Below are positions 16,372 to 28,100 of a stretch of DNA of 64,000 nucleotides, piece after piece (the stretch's first letter is position 1; each line of letters begins with the position of its first letter). Source of the DNA: a virus. The stretch is taken from the IMG/VR virus record IMGVR_UViG_3300047497_000079, positions 1-64,000 of that record. One strand, 5' to 3'. The position numbers and the translations under genes were made by a program. The notes below the pieces were generated by a model. That model did no database searches. It was not told the origin of the DNA and saw only the letters and a program-made list of their open reading frames with translations.

Positions 16372-16379
16372 ACTAAATA
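16372..16379 (+). promoter_or_regulatory. T4-type late promoter box (ACTAAATA), leaderless geometry
   Basis: The gp25-like GTG lies 5 bases after the box, so transcription is expected to start at or next to the start codon. Confidence 0.55.
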
Positions 16380-16384
16380 GTCAT

Positions 16385-16777
16385 GTGCAGCAATTTCCCT
16401 CCATCTATGTAGACTTCGCTCTACAGTTTCTACCAGACCCGTTTACGGGCGATGTCGTTTTAGTGGAAGACGTAGACTCGGTCGCGCAGGGTGTGCGTAA
16501 CATCGTACTGACTAATTTTTCTGAACGCTTTCATCATCCTCTACTTGCAACGAATACGATTGCTCTTCTTTTTGAGAACTTCGATTCGATCACGGCATAT
16601 ACTCTACAAAATCAAATAGCGACGGCACTAGCCAACTACGAGCCTCGCGCTAACGTGCTGTCAGTGAACGTCGTTCAAGACGTCGATAACGACGCTCTGA
16701 GCGTGTCTATCACTTTCAGTATCGTCAACAATCTTTTCCCCGTCACCGTTACAATACCAATTCAACGAATAAGATAA
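16385..16777 (+). CDS. gp25: Baseplate wedge protein, gp25-like (130 aa)
   Basis: Length and pattern fit the gp25 family: YVDFALQFLPDPFTGDVV, AVAQ-type helix (VAQGVRNIVLTNFSERFHHP), then VQDVDNDALSVSITFSI and a closing strand. gp25 is the conserved wedge component that seeds the sheath end of the baseplate. GTG start; an overlapping ATG two bases upstream is out of frame. Probably translated from a leaderless mRNA. Confidence 0.85.
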   Translation: MQQFPSIYVDFALQFLPDPFTGDVVLVEDVDSVAQGVRNIVLTNFSERFHHPLLATNTIALLFENFDSITAYTLQNQIATALANYEPRANVLSVNVVQDVDNDALSVSITFSIVNNLFPVTVTIPIQRIR

Positions 16778-16799
16778 GCGCGGGCTTCGCGCTTTTTTT
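16777..16799 (+). terminator. Intrinsic terminator
   Basis: AGCGCG/CGCGCT stem followed by T7. Confidence 0.7.
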
Positions 16800-16807
16800 G
16801 TGCCGGT

Positions 16808-16815
16808 AATAAATA
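16808..16815 (+). promoter_or_regulatory. T4-type late promoter box (AATAAATA)
   Basis: Directly after the terminator, 18 bases before the gp6-like ATG. Confidence 0.65.
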
Positions 16816-16833
16816 TCCATAAAACCGGGACAC

Positions 16834-18705
16834 ATGGCTCAACTACCTATTTCCGACCTTGATTTCGAGACTCTGCGCTCGAATCTGTTGGCCTCTTTTC
16901 AAAGCAATACTGTTTTCCGGGACTACAACTTCGACGGTTCTGCTTTATCAATACTGCTAGATGTCCTAGCACACGACAGCTATTACAAAGCCTATTATTT
17001 AAATATGCTGTTCAATGAAGCATTCATTGATTCAGCCCTTCTGCGTGGACCTATGGTTTCAGCGGCCAAGGCCGTCGGTTATACACCAAAGTCGGCTCGT
17101 TCGGCCGTAGCCGTGCTCGACCTAGCACTGGTCCCATACTCTTTGTCGACGAACTTTGTCACCGTCCCCGCAGGCACAGCTTTCACCGGACAGGTCAATA
17201 ACCAGAACTACACCTTCTCGACCACCCAGGATTACACCGTAAACAAAAACGCGAACGGCGCTTACATGGTGACGGTTGCGGTGTACGAGGGCGATCCCGT
17301 CGTCCAGACTTATACGGTCCCGGCCTATTCCAACACCCTCACCGTTCCTATCAACAATGCCGGTATCGATGAGACGTCTCTGTCCGTCGTGGTCTTTCCC
17401 AATGCCAACTCCACGACGCAGACGCCATGGACGCGGGTTACGGATGTCCTCGGTGTCACGGCCAACTCGAACGTGTTCTTCTTCCAAGAGAACATGTACG
17501 GCCTCTTCGAGCTTCAGTTCGGCGACGGCGTGCTCGGAGCACAGCCCGAACCCGGTAACGTCATCTCCATCAGCTACACCGTATGCAACACCTCTGCCCC
17601 CAATGGGTGCAAGTTCTTCTCGCTCCCGGCCGCGATCCCGAATGTTGCCATCGCCACGATCAATCTCAACACGCCAGCCACGGGCGGGTCCGACAAGGAG
17701 AGCATCGACTCCATCCGGTTCAACGCCCCGCGCAATTATACCCAGCAGTACCGGAATGTTACGACGGCCGACTACACCCAAGCCATCGTCTCTCAGTTTC
17801 AGAACATCCAGGCCGTCTCGGTATGGGGCGGTGAACACAATACGACGCCCGATTATGGGAAGGTGTATATCTCCGTTAAGCCAACGACGGGCTTTACCCT
17901 GACGGCCTCGCAGAAGAGCCAGATCCAGACGGCCCTTGCGCCCTCAAACGTAATGGCCATCCAGACGGTCTTGATCGATCCCACGTTCAACTATATCGTT
18001 CCGCAGGTGAATGTGTGGTTCAATTCGCTGAAGACTTCGCTGTCGGCGACCCAGATCCTTGCCAATATTTCCGCGACCGTTCAGACCTTCGAGACCAACA
18101 CGCTCGGCACCTTCCAATCGCCTTTTTACTTTTCACGGTTCGCGGCGGCCATCGATGGCACCGATCCCTCGATCCTCGGAAACGATTCACGGATACTGGT
18201 CCAGAAGCGGTTCACGCCCCAGCTAAACTCGTCGTTCTCCTATGCCTTGAACTTCCATCAGGCCGTGGTCCATCCCTATGACGGGTATCTGGGAGCGATC
18301 ACGTCGACGGGCTTTACGGTACCGCTTTACGCGCAGACCCTGTACATCACTGATGACGGGTATGGCAATCTCGTCACTTACTATCTGTCGGGTACGAGCA
18401 AGGTCTATGTGGCCCCGGACGGCACCAACAAAAACATAGGCACGGTCAATTACAGTACTGGTCTATTGCAATTCACGCTTCCCGTTGCGAGCGTCGTCGA
18501 TGGATCAGGGGAAATCCAGATCAACATGGCCCCGGTGCTTAGGGATGTGACGCCAGGTTTCAACGAAATCTTGCTCATTACCCAGTGCAACATCAACCTA
18601 TATGATAGCGCTTCCGGCAATCTCGTCACTTCCGGCTCGGTCAATACAGCGGGCGATACGACGACCCTACAGCAGAACGGGTTTGCCACGGCCATCATCA
18701 TATGA
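16834..18705 (+). CDS. gp6: Baseplate wedge protein, gp6-like (623 aa)
   Basis: N-terminus LDFETLRSNLLASFQSN followed by DYNFDGSALSILLDVLAHDS and YLNMLFNEAFIDSA is the hallmark of gp6/Baseplate-J-type wedge proteins; length is close to T4 gp6 (660 aa). gp6 forms the ring linking wedges around the hub. Overlaps the following gene by 4 bases (ATGA), so the two are made in register. A large minus-strand frame inside it is a codon-composition shadow. Confidence 0.85.
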   Translation: MAQLPISDLDFETLRSNLLASFQSNTVFRDYNFDGSALSILLDVLAHDSYYKAYYLNMLFNEAFIDSALLRGPMVSAAKAVGYTPKSARSAVAVLDLALVPYSLSTNFVTVPAGTAFTGQVNNQNYTFSTTQDYTVNKNANGAYMVTVAVYEGDPVVQTYTVPAYSNTLTVPINNAGIDETSLSVVVFPNANSTTQTPWTRVTDVLGVTANSNVFFFQENMYGLFELQFGDGVLGAQPEPGNVISISYTVCNTSAPNGCKFFSLPAAIPNVAIATINLNTPATGGSDKESIDSIRFNAPRNYTQQYRNVTTADYTQAIVSQFQNIQAVSVWGGEHNTTPDYGKVYISVKPTTGFTLTASQKSQIQTALAPSNVMAIQTVLIDPTFNYIVPQVNVWFNSLKTSLSATQILANISATVQTFETNTLGTFQSPFYFSRFAAAIDGTDPSILGNDSRILVQKRFTPQLNSSFSYALNFHQAVVHPYDGYLGAITSTGFTVPLYAQTLYITDDGYGNLVTYYLSGTSKVYVAPDGTNKNIGTVNYSTGLLQFTLPVASVVDGSGEIQINMAPVLRDVTPGFNEILLITQCNINLYDSASGNLVTSGSVNTAGDTTTLQQNGFATAIII

Positions 18706-20039
18706 TTGACTGGAAGTTAGCCTCCAAGCTTTTACCATCCCGTCTCCCGGAGTTCGTCCGTGAAGATGCCCGGATGTTCGTCTTATTCCTTTCGGCCTAC
18801 TATGATTGGCTCGACAATCAGGGCAACCCATCATGGGGCATCAACAATTTCCTGCTCGAACTCGACATCGATCAGACCGAGGCCAAGTTCATATCGTCCT
18901 TCTGGGATTCGTACATGGCGACGGTCCCTTCGTCGGCCCTTGCTGATCCCCGGTTACTACTCAAGCATATCAAGCCGTTTTATCTCGCAAGGGGTTCGGA
19001 GACCTCGTTTAGGTTCCTATTCCGGGTGTTTTTCAACACCGAGATCGATTTCTACTATCCAGGCAATGACATTTTCCGTCTCGATAACTCGGAATGGATC
19101 GTCCTCACCTCGCTCAAGATCACGCCCGCGGCCGGCATCGATCCGAACCAGTATCTGAACAGGGAAGTGTATGGGAGCACCTCAGGAGCACGCACGGGCA
19201 TCACCAACGTCATCTCCTATTACACGGCCGGCTTGCTCATTTTCGAGCTTTATTACGCCTCGTCCATCGGAGCATTCGTCGCGGGCGAAGAAGTCGTCGA
19301 CTACGAAACCAATGCCACCATCGGCACAATCATCGCAGGCGGCGTCGTCAGCTATCCAGGCTATTACGACACCTATAACTCGCAGCCCGACGGTCCCTGC
19401 AAGCTCCAGGACGATTATTATTATCAAGCCTATTCCTATGTCGTGAAATCCCCGATCTCGTCGTCGGCCTATGAGCAGCTCGTTGCCAATTTGCTCCACC
19501 CGGCCGGGACCCTGCTCTTCCCCCAGTTTCAGGGCTTTTCGCAAGAACAGCTTCCGATTGCGTCGATCCAGAATTCGGTCATCAGTCTCGACGTTCCCGT
19601 TGCCTATGCCCTGCCCTTGGCCTACGGCAATTCCGCCTTCGCCACGTCCACCCTGGCCTTGCCGCCGCTAGCCATTTACGACACCGATGTATCCGTCCCG
19701 GTCTCCTACGCCTCTTCCTACGAGCCATGGACGGTTCAGGCCGATTACATCCAGATCCAAACCTACGCGACCTTGGGTTCCATCGCCGGATTCACAGGCT
19801 CGATTGTCGCGAGCTGGCAGGGCGCTACGTTTACCAACGGCACGGGCGTCATCGGCATCGGCAATACGTCGTTCCTGTCCTATCTATCGGTGTCCCAGCC
19901 CGTGGAGATCATCGACGATTCGGGGGCCAATGCTCCCGCACCCAACGCCGTTGCGGCCGTCGATTCCAACACCACGATGCGGCTGGTCTTCCCCTATGCA
20001 GGCGGCTCCCTCGCGAACGGACAGATATACACTTACTAA
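18702..20039 (+). CDS. Baseplate wedge protein downstream of gp6 (445 aa)
   Basis: N-terminal 130 residues carry a pattern I associate with wedge proteins encoded after gp6 in T4-like cyanophage genomes: MFVLFLSAYYDWLDNQGNP, LLLKHIKPFYLARGSE, FRFLFRVFFNTEIDFYYPG. The rest is beta-rich. Position corresponds to T4 gp7/gp53 neighbourhood, but I cannot assign it to one of these. Coupled to gp6 by a 4-base overlap. Confidence 0.65.
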   Translation: MIDWKLASKLLPSRLPEFVREDARMFVLFLSAYYDWLDNQGNPSWGINNFLLELDIDQTEAKFISSFWDSYMATVPSSALADPRLLLKHIKPFYLARGSETSFRFLFRVFFNTEIDFYYPGNDIFRLDNSEWIVLTSLKITPAAGIDPNQYLNREVYGSTSGARTGITNVISYYTAGLLIFELYYASSIGAFVAGEEVVDYETNATIGTIIAGGVVSYPGYYDTYNSQPDGPCKLQDDYYYQAYSYVVKSPISSSAYEQLVANLLHPAGTLLFPQFQGFSQEQLPIASIQNSVISLDVPVAYALPLAYGNSAFATSTLALPPLAIYDTDVSVPVSYASSYEPWTVQADYIQIQTYATLGSIAGFTGSIVASWQGATFTNGTGVIGIGNTSFLSYLSVSQPVEIIDDSGANAPAPNAVAAVDSNTTMRLVFPYAGGSLANGQIYTY

Positions 20040-20053
20040 ATAATCGATTAGGG

Positions 20054-20569
20054 CTACAAATATTCTTTGTACTGGCGTAGCAAACTATCGTCCCCTTTGC
20101 TTGTTAGCGGAACATAGAACAGCATACGATTATCGGACTTTTCATGAACTCTAAAAACACGTTTGCCATTCAAAGCTCGCTTCATCAATGCCGCAAAGTT
20201 GTAGAACGTGTTGAAACGCTGGGAATTCTCGCAGATAAGCAGAATTATATCGCAGTAGCGAAACTTATTTAAATAGAAGAAGACCGCTTTTTTGACTAAC
20301 GCCATAATCTCCTGAGCATCCTTTAACGATAGATCGTTAATCTTGCTGTAGTGTTCGTTCACAGTAAAATCTATCTGAAGAATCAGGCATCCATCCTCTT
20401 TGTAGGTTGCGGCATAGACCCCGACTGGTATATTGCTCTTTGTTTTCTGAATAACTCCATGGGTATTGGGCTTGTGTAGCCAGCGCTTAACAAAGTTGGG
20501 TACAAAAGAGCGTGGATGATCGTTAAAGGCCGGGTGGGCCTCGTTTAAGAACTGTTGGAAGCTTTGCAT
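20054..20569 (-). CDS. Head-targeted internal protein candidate (171 aa)
   Basis: Starts MQSFQQFLNE, matching the T4 capsid-targeting sequence with a gp21-type L-x-E cleavage point, so the mature protein would begin at residue 11. It is the only minus-strand gene inside the baseplate block and has its own late box 4 bases upstream of the ATG. The body is alpha/beta (VGVYAATYKEDGCLILQIDF, a helix ending in FFYLN, then IILLICENSQRFNTF and a basic C-terminal segment RVFRVHEKSDNRMLFYVPL), a layout that could suit an acetyltransferase or other small enzyme, but no family is recognised. Confidence 0.7.
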   Translation of the reverse strand: MQSFQQFLNEAHPAFNDHPRSFVPNFVKRWLHKPNTHGVIQKTKSNIPVGVYAATYKEDGCLILQIDFTVNEHYSKINDLSLKDAQEIMALVKKAVFFYLNKFRYCDIILLICENSQRFNTFYNFAALMKRALNGKRVFRVHEKSDNRMLFYVPLTSKGDDSLLRQYKEYL

Positions 20570-20573
20570 CCCA

Positions 20574-20581
20574 TATTTATT
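20574..20581 (-). promoter_or_regulatory. T4-type late promoter box (AATAAATA), leaderless geometry
   Basis: Four bases separate the box from the minus-strand ATG. Forms a divergent pair with the plus-strand box at 20590. Confidence 0.65.
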
Positions 20582-20589
20582 AACGGCCT

Positions 20590-20597
20590 TATAAATA
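20590..20597 (+). promoter_or_regulatory. T4-type late promoter box (TATAAATA)
   Basis: Exact T4 late consensus, 23 bases before the gp8-like ATG. Confidence 0.75.
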
Positions 20598-20620
20598 CTT
20601 TTAAAGACTCACGGTAATCC

Positions 20621-22117
20621 ATGTCAGGCATAATCACGAACCACGTCCGGCTATTCGAGGCCAATACCTTCCTCAACCGCTTCAATTCGACGGACAATTT
20701 ATATCTCTATATCGCGCGGATTACGCCCTGGCCCAACGAGTCATCACCGCCGTCTGCGGCCGATACGGTGTTCTCGACCGATTACGACCTGTGGCGGCAG
20801 ATCTATGCCATGAAGAAGGTGTCCATTGGCAACATGTCCTTCGGCGTCCCCCGCTATAACTGGACGACGGGCACGGTGTACAACGAATACCGGGACAACG
20901 ATTCCTCGCTGATATCCGAACCATTTTTCGTGATCACGTCGGCCCTGAACGTGTACAAGTGCTTGTATAACAATGGCGGGGCCACATCCACCGTACAGCC
21001 CACGGGCACGTCGACGTCGTCATTCCAGACGGCGGACGGATACATATGGAAGTTTCTCTATCAAGTCTCGGCCTCGGGCGCGACGACCTTCCTGACGCCG
21101 TCGTTCATCCCCGTTCAAACCATCGCCTCGAACGACGGATCGGCACAATGGTCGGTACAACAGGCAGCAATCCCAGGTTCCGTCGAAGTCATCGACGTCA
21201 TTTCGGGCGGCACGGGCTTTACGGGCGATGCCAACACGGCTTCGACGGCGTCGGCTTCCACAATCACCCTCCAGACTTCGGCCGCCACGGGCAAGCTCAA
21301 CGGCTCTGTCGTCTATATCTCCTCAGGCACTGGCGCGGGTCAGCTCAGGACTATCACGGCCTGGAACGGGTCCACCAAGGTTGCCACCATTTCCCCCAAC
21401 TGGACGACGACGCCCGATGGCACGTCTTCATACGTCGTCGGCGCACAGATCACGGTGGCGGGCGATGGACAGGGTTTAACGGCCTATGGCCTCGTCTCCA
21501 ACACGGGTGTCATAACGTCCGTACCCGTCGTCTCAAAGGGCAATTCCTACACCATCGTATCTGCCACGGCCTCGGCAAATGGCGGTTCTGGAGCCAACCT
21601 CGACGCGTACGTAAGCCCTCGGGGCGGACATGGTTCGGATGCCGTGTCAGAGCTATTCGGGACCAATATCATCTTCTATGCGCAGCTCAATGGCACCGAG
21701 AGCAACACGATTTCTGCCTCGAACCAGTACCGGGTGCTGGGCCTGATCCTTGATCCGCTCCTCGCCAATGGTTCGCCGGCGACAGGGGCCGTTTACGATC
21801 AGACCACGCATCTAACCATCACGTCTCCCGTGGGCACATTCACGAACGACGAGGAGATCGTGGGCCAGACCTCGGGGGCAACGGGCTATCTCGTCGATGA
21901 TACGTCGAACGTCCTCCGTCTCGTCAATGTGACGGGCACCTTTGCCAATGCGGAAAGCGTCGTGGGGCAATCGTCATCTGCACACGGCACTGTTTCAGCA
22001 ATTTCCGCATCTCCTCTTAAACTTTTTACTGGAAACATCCTCACCGTCGAAAATAGGCTTTCTGTATCAAGATCACCGAACCAAGCCGAAACTTTCCAGA
22101 TTGTGATGGAATTCTGA
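20621..22117 (+). CDS. gp8: Baseplate wedge protein, gp8-like (498 aa)
   Basis: Matches T4 gp8 at both ends: N-terminal NLYLYIARITPWPNESSPP and DLWRQIYAMKKV, middle TADGYIWKFLYQV (T4 has an equivalent GDGYVWEYLFEI), and C-terminal ENRLSVSRSPNQAETFQIV (T4 has MENRPPI...DQTEEINI). It is longer than T4 gp8 (334 aa) because of a Gly/Thr/Ser-rich insertion at about residues 185-430. gp8 bridges wedge arms to short and long fibre attachment. Confidence 0.82.
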   Translation: MSGIITNHVRLFEANTFLNRFNSTDNLYLYIARITPWPNESSPPSAADTVFSTDYDLWRQIYAMKKVSIGNMSFGVPRYNWTTGTVYNEYRDNDSSLISEPFFVITSALNVYKCLYNNGGATSTVQPTGTSTSSFQTADGYIWKFLYQVSASGATTFLTPSFIPVQTIASNDGSAQWSVQQAAIPGSVEVIDVISGGTGFTGDANTASTASASTITLQTSAATGKLNGSVVYISSGTGAGQLRTITAWNGSTKVATISPNWTTTPDGTSSYVVGAQITVAGDGQGLTAYGLVSNTGVITSVPVVSKGNSYTIVSATASANGGSGANLDAYVSPRGGHGSDAVSELFGTNIIFYAQLNGTESNTISASNQYRVLGLILDPLLANGSPATGAVYDQTTHLTITSPVGTFTNDEEIVGQTSGATGYLVDDTSNVLRLVNVTGTFANAESVVGQSSSAHGTVSAISASPLKLFTGNILTVENRLSVSRSPNQAETFQIVMEF

Positions 22118-22125
22118 TCCATCAC

Positions 22126-22133
22126 ACTAAATA
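22126..22133 (+). promoter_or_regulatory. T4-type late promoter box (ACTAAATA)
   Basis: 24 bases before the start of the 2097-residue tail gene. Confidence 0.6.
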
Positions 22134-22157
22134 CTTAAAACGCTTTAATCCTTCTAC

Positions 22158-25100
22158 ATGGCAAACACTTCAAATACGAATTCTGCTGACAATACGGTCC
22201 CGTGGATTGATACCAACCTATCGGAATATCCGTATTTTGATGACACCGACGAAACCAAGGATTATGAGCGGGTTCTATTTAAGCCTACCGTTGGCCTTCA
22301 GACTCGTGAGCTAAATGCTCTTCAGACTTATATCCAGAAGCAAAATGCCCGCGTCACGTCTTCCATATTCCAGGACGGCACCCGGATCAAAGGCGGGTCG
22401 TTTAACATTGACCTCAACGCAAATTATGTACGGCTTCAAGACAATGATCAGTTCGGTCATGCCGTAAACGTAACTAATTTTGCTAACACAGTTATTACTG
22501 GTGCTACTTCAGGTGTTAAGGCCCATGTCAGCCTTGTTCAGGCAGGTACACAGGCGGCTTCACCAAATACAAATCTACTCATTGTAAAATATACCGCTGC
22601 TTCTAGTTCGAATAATTCCGTTACGACATTTACGCCCGGTGAGATTATTTCATCTGATACGGGTTTCACTGCAACTGTAATAAACCTGACCTCTGCACTA
22701 GGATCTGCTTCGACGATGAAAGTCGACGACGGCATATTCTTTTGCAAAGGATTTCCCGTTCGCTTTTCCAAAAGTTCCATTATCCTTGATCCCGCAAGCT
22801 CGACACCTTCGTGCCGTGTAGGTATCATCGTCAACGAAAACATCGTAAATTACGAAGAAGATCCAACTCTTCTTTCTAATGCCGCAGGCTTCAACAATTA
22901 TAACGCACCGGGCGCGGATCGGCTTCAACTGCTCCCCGAACTTACGATCCTCGGACTTACTGAGTCTGTACCGTCGAACTTTTCTCAGATCTGCGTGCTA
23001 TCAAATGGTGTCATTCAGTCAGTAAACCAGCCCGATACTCTATCGAATGTGATGGACGTTTTGGCTCAGAGACAGTACGAGACCACTGGGAACTTTGTCG
23101 CCAACGGCATGAACCTCAGTGTGGTCGAATGTCTCGATAGCGGTATCAACAACGGGTATTTGTCTGCTAATAATGGTGGCAACACCTATCAACTTGCCGT
23201 TGGTGTCCAGCCTGGGTATGCCTTTGTAAAAGGCTATAACGTCCAGTACTATGTCACTCAGTGGGATCTTATCGACAAGGGCATTGATTATGTCAATGTT
23301 GACTCCGTTACAATTCAGACAAATTACGGAAACTATGCGAATGTAAAGCAGCTTGCTGGTTATTTCGATACCGTCAATGGCACTCCTGTAAGCTTATACA
23401 GTGCCAACCAGTATGCTCTCTCCAACAATACCTACGTGTCTGGAAGCTATAATGGTTCGATCATAGGCACGGCTCGTGTTCGTGAAGTCGAGCTTCAGAC
23501 AGGCAACTATGACGACGCTGCCGCAACATTCAACGTCTATCTGTACGATGTAAAAATGACGGCCAACGATTTTTCGGCTGTCTGTTCTATCGTTTCAAAT
23601 ACTGGTGTATGCGATATCATTCCCGATGCTTCGTCAAATACAGCTTATCTATATGACGCAAGTTTCGACGACGCCGTCTTCCCCATTGCAAATCAGGCAA
23701 TCCGGACGATCAGAAACGCCAACGGCAATGTTGTAAACTCTTATGAGTTTACACAGTCCTTTCCCGTGACGATTGCGTCTTCGGGGACTTTTACCGTTGC
23801 AACGGGAAGTTCAAGCGAAACGTTTCCCTACTCTCCCGGTCTGTTAAATAGTACCCAGGTCCAAGACTTTATGGTTGTCTTGCAGGGTAGCGCAAACGTT
23901 GCCCTCCAGGGAACAGTCACGACTGTCAATGGCAATACCACTGTTACCGGCGCGAATACAATATTTTCTACACAGCTCCGGGAATCTGACAAGATAAATG
24001 TTGGCGGCAATCTGTATCGCGTTGCTAATGTCAATTCGAACACCAGTCTAACCCTTTGGCATCCCGCCACATCCAATGCGACGTCCTCTTTTTCGAAGCA
24101 GTATATTAGCGGCGACATCGTCCCATTCAATGTAAATGGTACGAGTGGCACTGCACGTACCATCACCGCAAGTTCATCGACGTCTGCTGCTTTCAACCTT
24201 GAGGAAACACTATCCAATAACGTTTCGGCCGTTGTCTTCTGTAAGCTTATTAAGGCTAACGCAACGGAGAAGAAGAAACACTTAAATAACGCTTATGTAA
24301 TAATTGATACTACGACCCATTCTGCTAATACCGTTGGCCCCTATTCATTGGGTTTCGCGGACATTTACAGCGTTATTAGCTGCCGTACGTCAGCCAACGC
24401 TTTTGTTAATGTAACGGACGGAACCGACGTCTCGTCATATTTTCTGTTCAATACAGGACAGAATGATGATTTGTATGGTCTCGGTTCTATGTCCATCGCT
24501 AACACTAGCGTCGTGCTGGATCGTTATTTGTTGGTCAATGTTGCCTTTTTCTCACATGACTTTTCACAGGGGTCGTGCTTCTTTACAGTCGACTCGTACC
24601 CCGTTGACGACACGACGTACACGAGCAACTCCACGATTAGGACGGAGTTAATACCATACTTCCAGTCACCTTCGGATGGTACCTTATACAGTCTTCGTCA
24701 GTGCATAGATTTTCGCCCTGCTTTGGTAAATACAGCAGCTAATTCTGCTACCATATCAGGTGCTACCACCAACCCGTCTGCCAATTCCACTCTAAATGTG
24801 CCATCGGGTGGCTTACATTTTCCGGTTATCGACTCAAACTTTACCTCTTCCTTCTCTTATTACCAGGGCCGTGTCGATCTCGTCACTCTTACGCCAACCG
24901 GAGGGCTCAATGTCATTCGTGGTGCGCCGGCAGATAGCCCTGTAACGCCACAGACGCCTTCTTCGACCATGGCTCTTGGCACTGTTCAAGTGCCTCCCTA
25001 TCCGTCCTTGGCCAACACCGTCACGACGTCCTGGTTGGGTTCCAAGGGTTATACGATGCAGATGATCGGGGCGCTTGAGACCCGCATCGCCGCGCTTGAA

Positions 25101-28100
25101 TATTATTCCAGTCTCAACCTATTGGAGCAGAGCACGAGTGCGCTGCAAATTCTCGACTCTAACGGGCTGAACCGATTCAAAAATGGGTTCATTGCAGATA
25201 ATTTCTCTGGCTCGAATATCGTAAATGTGTATGACGTTGAATACCTCTGCTCTATTGACACCACAAATCAATTGTGCCGCCCCCGCTTCTACCTTAATCA
25301 GGTAAAGCTTGACTACGATCAAGTACATTCAAATAACTGTGTCACATCCGCTAACGCAGTATCACTGATACTAGCCAGTAATAACACCACGTTTGTAGCA
25401 GGCCAGGCTTTTCAGACCAATTCTGCAAGCGGCACTGTCGTTGCAACACATGGCAACCGAGTTTATCTGGAAAATATCATCGGGACATTTGCCGCTAATT
25501 CTTACACGCTTGAAACCAACAGCTCACCGACGACCTATCAGATCACGAGCGTTGTTCCATCTGTCAATGGATCGTTGCTAACTCTGCCATGGACCAACTA
25601 TCTCGCGATACAGCAACCCTATGCGACAGAAACACGGAATGCTGCTGGTCTGGAATGGGATTGGGTAGGCAACGTAACTCTATACCCACCTTCCGATTAC
25701 TGGGTTGATACGAACCAAAGCGCAGACGTGGTTCTAAACGTCGGCGACCAGAATGATAACTGGGAGGCCAACAATGGCTGGGTTACGACCTGGAATTCTT
25801 GGCAGACCGTCTGGACTGGCACGAGCACGTCGAATACAACTACAACTCAGATAACTGTTAATAGCGCCAGTGATTTGACAGATATTACTGCTGTCGCGCA
25901 GTATGTCATTAACGGTGGCACTTTGACCTTAGGTCGTCTTGGGGGCAATTATGGGCTCTCCACAATTGAAAGCCGTTGGTCGTCGTTTTTTTCAGACAAT
26001 GAACCTCTTCAAGGTGTAATTGCTTGGTTACAAGAGGAGTTATCTCGTTACGGATCGAGCGGTGTAGAAACCGTTACTATTCAGAACGGCGTATCTACTA
26101 CCAACACGGTACAGACCAGGACGGGCACTTCTTCCTTAACGACCTATTCAGAGCAGACATCGACGGTCGGTGATTATGTGATTGACACATCACTCAATCC
26201 CTACATGCGCTCGCAGGCTATTGTGTTTGTGGCCACGGGAATGAAGCCAAATGCACAGCTCTATCCATTTTTCGACAACATCGCGGTCTCTCAATATTGT
26301 GCTCCCCTGGCGAATGTGAGTTTCCAGAATTCTTTGATTTCAGTCGCCAATACGAATGCGTATATACCACTGCAATCGTCCTTGGACCAGGCTTTAGCGA
26401 CGGGGATCGAGGTTCCGACTCTTGGCGATCCTTTGATAAGTGATGCTAATGGTAATGTGATCGGTGTTTTCTATCTTCCTGATAATCCAAATCGGCAGTT
26501 TAATGTTGGTTCGGTCGTTTTCCGGCTTTCGGATTCTTTGGTCAATTCTAATACCGTGGGCGATGTCACCACCTCGGCCGAGGCTACCTATTCTGCATAT
26601 GGTATTACGGATACCACGTCCAATCTGATCGTTTCGACGCAGGTAGCCTCGACCCAGACACAGAGCGTTACCCAGACTCAGACTTTATCTTCGACGACTA
26701 CGACCTCACAAGTCGTAGCGGCGGCACTTTATGAGCCCATTGTACAGTCTTTCTCGGTTCCGTTGCCTTCCAGTGAAACGGCCGAGGGAGTGTTTGTCAC
26801 ACGGCTTGATTTGTTCTTCCAGACCGCCGATCCGGTGCAACCCGTTACGATCAGTCTCGTTGCCCTTGACCCCAGCACCGCACAGGTTACCAGCACTACC
26901 ATCCCTCTATCTACCAAGATCCTGTATCCTGGAGATATTAACGTATCTGCGGATGGAACGGTCCCCACGCCGTTCTATTTCGACTCGCCGATCTATCTGA
27001 CGGCCGGTCAAATGTATGGATTTAAGATTTTCCCAGGTGGAAGTAACCCGAATTATAACGTGTGGGTCGCCACTCTCGGCCAGACGGATGTCTCCACGGG
27101 TATACAGGTCATACAAAATCCTGCGTCGGGCAATCTTTTCGTTTCGTCAAACGATCAAACGTATACGGCCGTAACAAATCAGCAGGTTAAGTTTAATCTG
27201 TACGTGGCACAGTTCAACACATCAGTGCAAGGTTCTGCCGTTCTTTATAATGATCCCCAAGAGTATTTGCAGCTATCTTCCAATACTGGCGGTGCCTACT
27301 TTATGACGGGCGAGCCGATATTTGGTCCGACCACTATCACTCTCTCAAATGTCGCAAATGGAACTCCCGTCGTCGGAGATATCGTCCGTGGGTCTACATC
27401 TAACACGTCGGGCTATATTACTGCCGTGTCTAATAATGTTCTAACTGTTACGCCTTGGGCCAATCAGTTAGGGGCTTCCTACTTCTCGAACGATGCCATG
27501 ACCATTCTTTATGCGAATGGATCGGCTACGGGCATAACCTCTAACACTATTTCTGTTACCTTCCCTTCGGGCCTACAGTCCAGTTCGTCGCTCGGAACGC
27601 TGGTATTGAATACTATGTCAAATACGCAGTTTCAGGTGAACAACACTATTGTTGGACAGTTTGCTGGCCTCTCCAGTGTTTTAAATTCCTTTGGCAATAT
27701 CCAATATGACGTTTATCAGCCGACGATATCATCGCTTGTGTTTCCGAAAACATCTATTGCTTGGGCGGCTAAGACAACTTCTAACACGGGAACATTGGAT
27801 AGCTCCTATAATGCATGTGTGGTGAACAACAATAATAATTGTCTCGGACAGCGCGTAATCTATACCAATACTTACGAAAAGAACATGCTGGGTGATCATT
27901 CATTCAAGTTGAATGGCATTTTATCCACCTCGGACGCTTATCTGTCTCCTGTGATCGATCTCACCAGGAGCGGTGTCATCCTGGTTGGTAACATCATAAA
28001 CAATGTGACTACAAATGAGACGACACCTCATGCGGGCCAAGCAGCCGCGAAATATGTTACCCGTTTAGCAACTCTTGATGCCAATATGGATGCCGAGGAT

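Noticed and set aside
17122-17838. 238-codon minus-strand frame inside the gp6-like gene
   Set aside because: Composition is that of the complement of GC-rich third positions (Arg/Gly/Val/Asp); the plus-strand gene is a clear gp6 homologue.
21046-21753. 235-codon plus-strand frame inside the gp8-like gene
   Set aside because: His/Arg/Trp-rich nonsense composition in an alternative frame of a recognised gene.
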